Assembly: GCF_000239815.1 (NCBI RefSeq)
Contig: NZ_CAFK01000010.1
Location: 1-64,000, forward strand
Direction of reading: 5' to 3'
Length of the DNA stretch: 64,000 nucleotides
Origin: Bradyrhizobium sp. STM 3843
GTDB lineage: Bacteria; Pseudomonadota; Alphaproteobacteria; Rhizobiales; Xanthobacteraceae
Of this stretch, positions 25,601 through 33,149 are shown one piece after another. Both the position numbers and the translations under genes were made by a program. Numbering within the stretch: position 1 is the first letter of the stretch; every line of letters begins with the position of its first letter. The notes below the pieces were generated by a model. That model had not been told where the DNA came from, searched no databases, and saw nothing but the letters and a program-made list of their open reading frames with translations.

Positions 25601-26638
25601 ATGCGCGCTTTGGTTCTGGAGAAAAAAGGCGAGCTTGCGCTCCGCGATATCCAGCTCGATGACCGTCTCGGGCCGGAGGATGTCCGCATCAAGATCCACA
25701 CCGTCGGCATTTGCGGCAGCGACGTGCATTACTACACGCATGGCCGGATCGGCAGCTATGTGGTGGAGGCGCCGATGGTGCTGGGTCACGAAGCTGCCGG
25801 CACAGTGACCGAAGTCGGCAGCGAGGTGAGCGGGCTCAAGGTCGGCGATCGCGTCTGCATGGAGCCCGGCGTGCCCAATCTGGCCTCCCGTGCCTCCAAG
25901 CTCGGCAAGTACAATGTCGATCCGGCCGTCAGGTTCTGGGCGACGCCGCCAATCCACGGCGTGCTGACGCCGAGCGTCATTCATCCGGCCGCCTTCACTT
26001 TCAAGCTGCCGGACAATGTCTCGTTTGCCGAGGGCGCGATGGTCGAGCCGTTCGCGATCGGCATGCAGGCCGCGGCCCAAGCGCGGATCAGGCCCGGCGA
26101 TGTCGCAGCCGTGGTCGGATGCGGCCCGATCGGCATCATGGCAGCGCTAGCCGCGCTCGCCGGCGGTTGCGCCAAGGTCTACATCTCCGATGTAAGCGCC
26201 GAGAAGCTCGCAATCGCCGCCGGCTACGACGGCATCGTGCCGGTGAACATCCGCAACGAAAGCCTGGCCTCGGTCATCGCGCGGGAGACGGGTGGCTGGG
26301 GTGCCGATGTCGTGTTCGAGGCCAGCGGCAATCCGAAGGCGTTCGAAGACCTGTTTGCGATCGTCCGGCCTGCCGGCGCGGTGGTGCTGATCGGCCTGCC
26401 GGTCGAGCAGGTCGCATTCGACGTGGTCGGCGCCATCGCCAAGGAGGCCCGTATCGAGACCGTGTTCCGCTATGCCAACGTGTTCGACCGGGCGCTTGCG
26501 CTGATTGCCGCCGGGAAGGTCGACCTCAAGCCGCTGGTCACCGGCACCTATAAGTTCGAAGAGAGCATCACCGCGTTCGAGCGGGCCGCCTCCGGTCGGC
26601 CGACCGACGTCAAGCTGCAGATCCTGGTCGAGGGCTGA
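25601..26638 (+). CDS. Zinc-dependent medium-chain dehydrogenase, sorbitol/xylitol type
   Basis: 345 residues. The catalytic zinc ligands are Cys38 (GICGSD), His63 and Glu64 (LGHEAAG). The nucleotide-binding motif [12 protein letters not shown] precedes [10 protein letters not shown], whose Asp selects NAD+. The lobe that usually holds a four-cysteine structural zinc reads [20 protein letters not shown], with no cysteine, so the structural zinc is lost. It probably oxidises the imported polyol to a ketose. It lies inside the ABC operon, with the ATPase gene 5 bp downstream. Confidence 0.92.
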   Translation: MRALVLEKKGELALRDIQLDDRLGPEDVRIKIHTVGICGSDVHYYTHGRIGSYVVEAPMVLGHEAAGTVTEVGSEVSGLKVGDRVCMEPGVPNLASRASKLGKYNVDPAVRFWATPPIHGVLTPSVIHPAAFTFKLPDNVSFAEGAMVEPFAIGMQAAAQARIRPGDVAAVVGCGPIGIMAALAALAGGCAKVYISDVSAEKLAIAAGYDGIVPVNIRNESLASVIARETGGWGADVVFEASGNPKAFEDLFAIVRPAGAVVLIGLPVEQVAFDVVGAIAKEARIETVFRYANVFDRALALIAAGKVDLKPLVTGTYKFEESITAFERAASGRPTDVKLQILVEG

Positions 26639-26643
26639 CCATC

Positions 26644-27789
26644 GTGGCCAGAATATCCTGCTCGCATGTCTGCAAGTCATATGGCCCGCTCGAGGTCGTG
26701 AAGGACTTTAATCTCGAGGTCGAGGACCACGAGTTCGTCGTGTTCTTAGGCCCGTCCGGCTGCGGCAAGTCGACGATCCTGCGCATGGTGGCCGGGCTCG
26801 AGGACATCTCGGGCGGGACGATCTCGATCGACGGCAAGGTCGTCAACGACCTGCTTCCGCGGGAGCGGGGTGTCGCGATGGTGTTCCAGAACTACGCGCT
26901 CTATCCGCATATGAGCGTGTTTGCCAACATCGCTTTCGGTCTGAAGCGGATGCGGGTGCCGCGAGAGGACATCGAACGTCGTGTGCACGAGGTCTCGGCG
27001 ATCCTGGGCCTGGAGGCGCTGCTCGAGCGCAAGCCGGCGCAATTGTCGGGCGGGCAGCAGCAGCGGGTGGCGATCGCGCGCGCCATGATCAAGACGCCGG
27101 CCGTGTTCCTGTTCGACGAGCCATTGTCCAATCTCGATGCCAAGCTGCGCAGTCACATGCGCGTCGAGATCGCACGTCTGCACAAGCGGCTGAAGACTAC
27201 GACGATCTATGTCACCCACGATCAGCTCGAGGCCATGACGCTCGCGGATCGCATTGTCGTGCTGCGGGCCGGCCTGATCGAGCAGGTCGGCACGCCTGCG
27301 GAGATCTATGGATTTCCGAGGAGCCGTTTCGTCGCCGATTTCGTCGGATCGCCGCGCATGAACCTGCTTGATGTCACGGTCGGGGAGGCGCCCGACAACA
27401 AATGGGCGCTGTCGACCGGGCACGAGACGTTCCTGGTCGAGCGCGGCCGCTTCGACCTGCATCGCGGCATGCGTGCCGTGCTCGGCATCCGGCCCGCCAA
27501 TTTGAAATCCACCTCGCCTGATATCAGGCTCAACGGCCTCTCGGGGATCGTCGACCTGGTCGAATATCTCGGTGACGGCGTGCTGCTCACGATCGCGCTT
27601 CCCGGCGAGCCGGCACGGCAGGTCACGGCCTTGGTGCCGGCCGAAGCCGCGCCCGTCGCGGGGACGGTGGTCGGTTTCGGCACGCCGCCTGAGGCGATCC
27701 ATGTGTTCGATGCGGAGACCGGCAAGTCCTGCCGCAGCGCTTATCTTGGCGCCGCTGAAGTCGGGCAGAGCATGCGAGATGCGTCCTAG
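26644..27789 (+). CDS. ABC transporter ATP-binding protein (UgpC/MalK type)
   Basis: 381 residues from a GTG start. Walker A is GPSGCGKST, the Q-loop [12 protein letters not shown], the signature [14 protein letters not shown], Walker [17 protein letters not shown] and the H-loop THDQLEAM. The C-terminal TOBE region starts near [15 protein letters not shown] and may carry regulatory contacts. It is the last gene of the operon (binding protein, two permeases, dehydrogenase, ATPase) and completes a functional importer. Confidence 0.95.
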   Translation: MARISCSHVCKSYGPLEVVKDFNLEVEDHEFVVFLGPSGCGKSTILRMVAGLEDISGGTISIDGKVVNDLLPRERGVAMVFQNYALYPHMSVFANIAFGLKRMRVPREDIERRVHEVSAILGLEALLERKPAQLSGGQQQRVAIARAMIKTPAVFLFDEPLSNLDAKLRSHMRVEIARLHKRLKTTTIYVTHDQLEAMTLADRIVVLRAGLIEQVGTPAEIYGFPRSRFVADFVGSPRMNLLDVTVGEAPDNKWALSTGHETFLVERGRFDLHRGMRAVLGIRPANLKSTSPDIRLNGLSGIVDLVEYLGDGVLLTIALPGEPARQVTALVPAEAAPVAGTVVGFGTPPEAIHVFDAETGKSCRSAYLGAAEVGQSMRDAS

Positions 27790-27814
27790 CTTGCGCGCCG
27801 GTGCCAGGCGCTAG

Positions 27815-28372
27815 CTAACGCAAGCCCTCATAGACCATCAAGCCGCGGGCGAGCGCCAGCTTGCGCAAGGTGCGTGGCACGATCGGCTCCGGCGGGCGAT
27901 GGACATAGCGCCAGGACACGATCTCGAGCGGACCGAGGGTGCTGTGCGGTTGCTCGAACGGCGCGAGCAGGCCGGTGAGGCTGATCGGCTCATGCGCGCG
28001 CGTGTTGAACGGCAACATCAGCAGCTCGAGATGGGCGCGCGACTGATCGGGCGAGGGGGCCGTGACGCCGACGACCGCGGGCAGCATTTCCTCCGAGACC
28101 ACCGTCACGATCTCCTCGATCTCGCGGCGGCTATGGGCAGCGAATTGCGCCGGGAAGCTCTTGTCTTTCATATCGCCGCCGAGCAGCGCGCAGAGCCGCG
28201 TTCCGGCCATCCGGAACGGGAAGCCTGCATCCGGATCGCAGGAGAGCACGAAGATGTCGCCGAGCAGTTCGCGCACCGCGGACGGCTCGATTTCGCTACG
28301 GTCGGGGGCGCGGGCGAAGCCGCGCTGAGTGTCCCAATAGGCGAAGAAATCGCGATTGGACGGATGTTTCAT
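27815..28372 (-). CDS. PAS_5 (DUF1520-like) domain protein
   Basis: 185 residues. The pattern FFAYWDTQRGFARAPDRSEIEP, then LLGDIFVLSCDPDAGFPFRMAGTRLCALLGG is characteristic of the alphaproteobacterial PAS_5 family. It has no output domain, so it probably acts as a stand-alone sensor or partner. It is convergent with the ABC operon, 25 bp apart. Confidence 0.85.
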   Translation of the reverse strand: MKHPSNRDFFAYWDTQRGFARAPDRSEIEPSAVRELLGDIFVLSCDPDAGFPFRMAGTRLCALLGGDMKDKSFPAQFAAHSRREIEEIVTVVSEEMLPAVVGVTAPSPDQSRAHLELLMLPFNTRAHEPISLTGLLAPFEQPHSTLGPLEIVSWRYVHRPPEPIVPRTLRKLALARGLMVYEGLR

Positions 28373-28519
28373 CGAACTTACCCCTGGCCCCTGTGATCAA
28401 GCGGGACATTTCTGTCTCGCTCTCGGCCAGGTGCCTCCCTGGTTTGTTGTGCAGGAGGGATGTTGCAGCGTCCATGCCGATGCGGTGACTGCGCCTGCTT
28501 TTCCCGGGCCTTCCCATCG

Positions 28520-28534
28520 TTAAGGTTAAATTAA
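28520..28534. promoter_or_regulatory. CtrA-type box (TTAA-N7-TTAA)
   Basis: TTAA at 28520-28523 and 28531-28534 with spacer GGTTAAA; a further TTAA lies inside the spacer. It is followed by C, as in strong CtrA sites. It lies in the 497-bp gap upstream of a candidate RNA and of the rhomboid gene. Confidence 0.55.
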
Positions 28535-28662
28535 CGATGTGCTTGGCAACTGAGGAACGGCCGGTAAGATCATGCGTATCAAGCTTGCGCTGGAAGGTGG
28601 AAGGTCCGGCGCAAGACGGTGAAGCGAACGACACGAGGCGGCGTCAAACAGTCTGGTCACGC

Positions 28663-28681
28663 GACGGGGAGGGGTGGGGAT
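28663..28681. repeat. G-rich 19-bp motif, copy 2
   Basis: Exact copy of GACGGGGAGGGGTGGGGAT at 18458-18476, same strand. Here only three long G-runs are present. Confidence 0.6.
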
Positions 28682-28728
28682 CTGGTCCCGGCGGCTCTCC
28701 GCAGCTTAAGGCCGGCAAACCTCAAGGA

Positions 28729-28763
28729 GGGAGGGCTTTCTCAGAGCCCTCCCTTATTCTTTT
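28729..28763 (+). terminator. Rho-independent terminator in the 28.4-28.9 kb gap
   Basis: A 9-bp stem (GGGAGGGCT 28729-28737 with AGCCCTCCC 28745-28753), 7-base loop, then TTATTCTTTT. It lies 107 bp before the rhomboid start and follows no annotated gene on this strand. Confidence 0.8.
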
Positions 28764-28869
28764 CGCCGCGTCCTCATGCGATCAACAGGCCGTTTGTGCG
28801 CTTGCGTAAGGACGCCAAAGCCGCCTATCTGGGCCCTCTGCTGTCCTCCTGCTGAAGGCGCCCACCCCC

Positions 28870-29664
28870 TTGGAATCGTCGCCAGACCTCCCGCAAGAGC
28901 TCCCGCCGGTGCCTCCGCGCGAGCCGATCCTAACGCTGCCCGGCGCGCTGACAGCCTATGTGCTCCTGATCGCTGCGATCCATCTGCGCGTCCTGCTGCC
29001 GCTGGAGTGGGAGAACTGGACCGTCGATGTGTTCGGCTTCATTCCCAAGCGCTACGATTCCACGCTGATGAACGTCGACTTCCCTGGTGGCGCCGGGGCC
29101 AAGGTCTGGACCTTTGTCAGCTATTCGCTGTTGCATGCCAATCTGACCCACATCGGATTCAACGTCCTGTGGCTGTTGCCGTTCGGCAGCGCATTGGCGC
29201 GCCGTTTCGGCGCGCTCAGGTTCTTCCTGTTCATGGCCGTGACCGCCGCAGCCGGCGCGCTGGCACACCTGCTGACGCATGAGCACGAGATCGCGCCAAT
29301 GATCGGAGCGTCGGCGTCGGTCTCGGGCACGATGGCCGCCGCGATGCGGTTTGCCTTTGTGCAGGGCAGCTTCCTGTCCTTTAGCCGTGGCGACGCGGAG
29401 GCCGCGGCCAGGGTCCCGGCCTTGTCGCTGTCGCGTGCGCTGCGCAATCCGCGCGTGCTCGGCTTCCTCTCGGTCTGGTTCGTCGTGAACATCATCTTCG
29501 GCGTCTGGTCGCTCTCGATCGGGACCGACGGCGCCAGCGTGGCATGGCAGGCGCATATCGGTGGCTTCATCGCCGGATTGATCCTGTTTGCGCTGTTTGA
29601 TCCCGTGCCGCACACGCGCGATGCTGCACCTGCGTCGCCGCCGGCGGAGCGTGAGCTGCACTGA
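28870..29664 (+). CDS. Rhomboid-family intramembrane serine protease
   Basis: 264 residues from a TTG at 28870 (no better start upstream). Six to seven membrane helices. The N-terminal helix precedes LLHANLTHIGFNVLWLLPFG, matching the HxxxN-type rhomboid helix 2. The catalytic region is GASASVSG (Ser148) and the catalytic histidine is H229 in AWQAHIGGFIAG. Rhomboids cut substrates within the membrane. The serine motif is GASAS rather than the commoner GASG, seen in the subgroup of alphaproteobacterial rhomboids. Substrate unknown. Confidence 0.9.
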   Translation: MESSPDLPQELPPVPPREPILTLPGALTAYVLLIAAIHLRVLLPLEWENWTVDVFGFIPKRYDSTLMNVDFPGGAGAKVWTFVSYSLLHANLTHIGFNVLWLLPFGSALARRFGALRFFLFMAVTAAAGALAHLLTHEHEIAPMIGASASVSGTMAAAMRFAFVQGSFLSFSRGDAEAAARVPALSLSRALRNPRVLGFLSVWFVVNIIFGVWSLSIGTDGASVAWQAHIGGFIAGLILFALFDPVPHTRDAAPASPPAERELH

Positions 29665-29896
29665 TCGCGTGCTTGCGATAGCAGGCGATTTCATTCATCA
29701 TCACACGCTCGCAAAGCGGGCGGAAAGCCCCATGTGAGGTGGCGGCGTCAGCGTCGCAGCGGATATGCACGCTGGCCTGCCGAGGTTGGCTGCAGTGAAT
29801 GCAGCGCTCAAACTGTTGATTTAGACTCGTGAAACGCCAAGCCGAAAGCCGCCCCGCGCAAGAAGGGTGGGACCGGCTTCTCAAGGAGACAAGTCG

Positions 29897-30325
29897 ATGA
29901 CAGTACGCGCAATCCTCGATACCAAGGGCCATCAGGTTGAGAGCGTCGAGCCGGAAACAACTCTTGCCGATGCCGCCAAGCGTCTGGCCGAGCGCAAGAT
30001 CGGCGCTGTTCTGGTCATGACAGGAACGCGCATGGAAGGCATCCTGTCCGAGCGCGATATCGTTCGGGTCTTGGGCGAGCGCGGGGCCGAGGTGCTCGAC
30101 GAGCCGGTCTCCAGCATCATGACCCGCCGGGTCGTGAGCTGCCGGCCGGCGGACACGGTCTCCGCCATCATGGAAATGATGACGCTCGGAAAATTCCGAC
30201 ACCTCCCGGTCATTGATGGCGGCCTCGTCGTGGGCCTCATCTCGATCGGCGACGTCGTGAAATGGCGCGTTCAGGAATACGAGAACGAGCAGGAAGCCCT
30301 CCGTCAGTACATCAAGACGGCGTAG
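29897..30325 (+). CDS. CBS-pair domain protein
   Basis: 142 residues from the ATG at 29897, which follows AAGGAGAC. Two CBS motifs are present: residues about 1-60 (VESVEPETTLADAAKRLAER, GAVLVM) and about 75-130 (VSSIMTRRVVSCRPADTVSA, FRHLPVIDGGLVVGLISIGDVV). A CBS pair usually binds adenine nucleotides or related ligands and regulates a partner protein. The protein has no other domain. Its 3' end overlaps the convergent patatin gene by 14 bp. Confidence 0.93.
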   Translation: MTVRAILDTKGHQVESVEPETTLADAAKRLAERKIGAVLVMTGTRMEGILSERDIVRVLGERGAEVLDEPVSSIMTRRVVSCRPADTVSAIMEMMTLGKFRHLPVIDGGLVVGLISIGDVVKWRVQEYENEQEALRQYIKTA

Positions 30326-31337
30326 CTCCGTCTGGAGGCGTGATGACGCCGATCGCGTCCTGGAGCGAATCCAGGGCGCGCTCGGCGGCACGCGTGCCGG
30401 CCGCGATCAGGTCGGCGGCGCGATGAAAGTCGAACCAGCCGATCTGGCCGACGCGCGGCGTGATCAGGAGGTCCGGCGGATCGCCCGCGAGACGTGCGCG
30501 GGTGATGCGGTCCTGCATGATGTTGAACGCATCCACCATGACGGACGAGATGCCGGGCCGGCCGCCGCCGCCGAAGAACTCGCGTTTGACCGTGCGCTCG
30601 GGCGAGAAGAACTTGCCGAAGCGCCGCTTCGGCGGGGTGGGTTCGATGATCGTCTCCGGCACCTCGACCGGCTGGCCGTGTGAATAGATCGTCGTGGAAT
30701 GGGTGAACACGTCGCTCGAGAGGTTGGCGGCGATGACGATCTCGGCTCCGAGCGCGCGCGCCGCCGATACCGGGACCGGATTGACCAGCGCGCCGTCGAC
30801 CAGCCAGCGGTCGCCGATCAGGACCGGCGCGAAGATGCCGGGCAGCGCATAGGAGGCGCGCATCGCATCGACCAGCCGGCCATGGGTCAACCAGATCTCG
30901 TGGCCGGTGCGCACTTCCGTCGCCACGGTCGCCACCTTCATGGAGAGCTCTTCGATCGTGGTCCGGCCGAGCGACGCCTCGAGCTGGGCGGCCAGCTTCT
31001 CGCCACCGATCAGGCCGGAGCCGTTGAGGCGGATGTCGAGATAGCCGAGCACGCTGCGGATCTGCAGGCTGCGCGCCCATTCCTCCAGCGTGTCGAGGTG
31101 ACCGGCGGCAAAAGCACCGCCGACCACGGCGCCGATCGACGTGCCGACCACGACATCAGGTACGATGCCGTGCGCAAGCAGGGTGCGAATCACGCCGATA
31201 TGGGCGAAACCGCGCGCCGCGCCACCGCCCAAGGCGAGCCCGATCACAGGCTTGCGGATGGCACCAAGCCCGACCTTGCCGTTCTCCTCTGTGCCGTTCT
31301 GACGGCGCCCAATCAACATATCCAACACGACAACCAT
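30312..31337 (-). CDS. Patatin-like phospholipase
   Basis: 341 residues. The patatin oxyanion motif GGGAARGFAHIGV, the nucleophile GTSIGAVVGG (Ser) and the catalytic Asp of WLVDGALVNPVPV are all present, giving a complete Ser-Asp dyad. Related to the RssA/NTE group of phospholipases and lysophospholipases. The N-terminus has no clear signal peptide, so it is probably cytoplasmic or membrane-associated. Confidence 0.92.
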   Translation of the reverse strand: MVVVLDMLIGRRQNGTEENGKVGLGAIRKPVIGLALGGGAARGFAHIGVIRTLLAHGIVPDVVVGTSIGAVVGGAFAAGHLDTLEEWARSLQIRSVLGYLDIRLNGSGLIGGEKLAAQLEASLGRTTIEELSMKVATVATEVRTGHEIWLTHGRLVDAMRASYALPGIFAPVLIGDRWLVDGALVNPVPVSAARALGAEIVIAANLSSDVFTHSTTIYSHGQPVEVPETIIEPTPPKRRFGKFFSPERTVKREFFGGGGRPGISSVMVDAFNIMQDRITRARLAGDPPDLLITPRVGQIGWFDFHRAADLIAAGTRAAERALDSLQDAIGVITPPDGATPS

Positions 31338-31722
31338 CTCCAGGGCGTACGCTCTTGATCCGTCACACGGCAGACTACGCAGTCAAACCAGCCCCTCACC
31401 AGTTCGGAGCGGAAGCATGGTTTATGCCCGCTCATGCTCCGGCGTCCGACTTCGTTCCATTCGCAATGGCCTCATAAGCGAACTTCGGAGTTCAATTCCG
31501 AACCGCCACCCCGGTGAACTCCGGACGCGCCGCACGAGGGGCAGATCTGATGGCGCCATTTTCCGGTTCCGACAACCCCATGCGGCCTCGTGCGATGTTG
31601 TGGCGCGGCTGGATTGCTGCAACGCACGAAGATGTGACCAACGTGCCGGAAACGCGGCATCCCTTGGTCCACCGTGGATACACAGGCTTGAATTCGCCGC
31701 GTTTTCGGTGAAAAGCAGGACG
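31338..31722. other. Divergent gap before the 31723 gene
   Basis: About 385 bp between the divergent patatin gene and the Pro-rich secreted protein. The frame upstream of 31723 stays open back to 31417, but it reads arginine/cysteine-rich sequence unlike a protein and is not called. Promoters for both genes should lie here; none is distinct. Confidence 0.4.
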
Positions 31723-32790
31723 ATGATGACGAGACGTGGCGGCATGACCAGAGACCGGCGCGGCGCAAGGCTGCGCGCGCTGTTGGCCGCGGCCACTTTG
31801 CTCGGCGCAGGCGGCGTTGGGCCGGCGAACGCGCAATTCTTCAGCGACCGGCCGCCGCCGGTACCGCCGGCCGCTGTGCCCGATCCGGGCGCCGCGGTCA
31901 GCCTTGCACCGCCGTCCGGCCCCGCTGCCGGAGCGCCGCCGCCGATGCCGACCGCGCCCCCATCCGTCGCAGCGGTGCCACCCGCCGCAACGCCTGCCGC
32001 GCCGCCGCAGACGCCGAGCGCGCCCACTCCCACGCAAGCCGTGCTCGCGCTGTCGGCGCGCTACGGCAAGGACCTGCCGAACGTCAATGGCGGCCTGGTC
32101 TGGCGGGTCTTCGCCGACCGTCCCGACGAGACCGGCACCTTCAAGATGCTGCGGGAAGACCGCACGGCGACCCCGAACATCGTGCTGCCGCCGGGCAATT
32201 ACGTGGTCCACGTCTCGCTCGGCCTGGTGAGCGCCGTGCGCACGGTGAGCCTGAAGACGGACACCGATCGCGAATCGTTCGTGCTGCCGGCCGGCGGGTT
32301 GCGGCTGGAGGGGCGCGTCGGCGCCAGCAAGATCCCGCAGAACCAGCTCACCTTTGCAATCTACAAAGGCAGCCAGTTCGAGGGCGGCGAGCGGCCGCCC
32401 TTGGTGCCGAGCGTGGCGGCCGGCGATGTGCTGCTGCTGCCCGAAGGCACCTATTACATCGTCTCTAACTATGGCGACGCCAATTCGGTGGTGCGCTCGG
32501 ATATTCGCGTGCAGGCCGGCAAGCTGACCGATGTCACCGTGACCCACCGTGCGGCCGTGATCACCTTGAAGCTGGTATCGGACAAGGGCGGCGAGGCACT
32601 TGCGAACACGGCGTGGTCGGTTATCAATCCCGGCGGCGACGTGATCAAGGAATCGATCGGCGCGTTTCCGAAGGTGGTGCTGTCGGAAGGCGAATATCGC
32701 GCAATCGCCAAGAACGAAGGCAAGGTCTTCGAGCGCACCTTCAGCGTCGTGAACGGCGTCGATGGCGAGGTCGAGGTGATTGCGCGCTGA
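31723..32790 (+). CDS. Secreted Pro/Ala-rich protein with beta-rich C-terminal region
   Basis: About 355 residues from the ATG at 31723 (31726 and 31744 are alternatives). A signal peptide (RLRALLAAATLLGAGGVGPANA) is followed by about 90 Pro/Ala-rich residues (PPPVPPAAVPDPG). The C-terminal 250 residues form repeated strand-like modules (NYVVHVSLGLVSAVRTVSLK, TYYIVSNYGDANSVV, EYRAIAKNEGKVFERTFSV), suggesting Ig-like or carboxypeptidase-regulatory-like folds. Conserved in rhizobia; function unknown. Confidence 0.82.
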   Translation: MMTRRGGMTRDRRGARLRALLAAATLLGAGGVGPANAQFFSDRPPPVPPAAVPDPGAAVSLAPPSGPAAGAPPPMPTAPPSVAAVPPAATPAAPPQTPSAPTPTQAVLALSARYGKDLPNVNGGLVWRVFADRPDETGTFKMLREDRTATPNIVLPPGNYVVHVSLGLVSAVRTVSLKTDTDRESFVLPAGGLRLEGRVGASKIPQNQLTFAIYKGSQFEGGERPPLVPSVAAGDVLLLPEGTYYIVSNYGDANSVVRSDIRVQAGKLTDVTVTHRAAVITLKLVSDKGGEALANTAWSVINPGGDVIKESIGAFPKVVLSEGEYRAIAKNEGKVFERTFSVVNGVDGEVEVIAR

Positions 32791-33149
32791 CTGTGCGCCG
32801 GCGTGCGCGTTGGACACGCCAACACACCGATCTGTGTTGATTGGTCGTAAAATTGCAATAACCATCGGTCGACTTCAAACTGTCATAATTCGCAATTTCC
32901 GCGAAATTTGTTTTCATTTTTACAAGGCATTAAGCCGCCCCTTCATTGGATACCGGCAGCGCCACATTGTGCAGCGCGCCGCCGCTCATCAGCTCGCGAC
33001 GCGACCCGCGCAAATGCATGGTGCCGCAAAGACGTGCGCCGCTCTGCGGCGGGCTTCCCCGGGAGGAATTGCTTGCGAGGAAGGCTGTTCGGAAGCAGCG
33101 GCCCTGGCGCTGAGAAGCGCCTGCGCGTGCGGAATTGCGTAGGAATTGT
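32791..33149. other. Promoter gap before the GGDEF-EAL gene
   Basis: About 360 bp. CAACACA-CCGATC-TGTGTTG (32820-32839) is a perfect 7-bp-arm inverted repeat 30 bp after the previous stop, possibly a terminator without a good T-run. The 32840-32940 part is AT-rich (AATTCGCAATTTCCGCG), a likely promoter. No ORF is supported. Confidence 0.45.

Larger units (their letters stand above)
28540..28763 (+). ncRNA. Candidate small RNA between a CtrA box and a terminator
   Basis: The 497-bp gap 28373-28869 has no convincing ORF. It does contain a CtrA-type box, then about 190-220 bp of moderately conserved-looking GC-rich sequence, then a strong Rho-independent terminator on the + strand. That is the layout of a stand-alone small RNA. 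It carries the G-rich motif at 28663-28681. Start point unknown; existence is inference. Alternatively the terminator closes a leader of the rhomboid gene. Confidence 0.35.
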
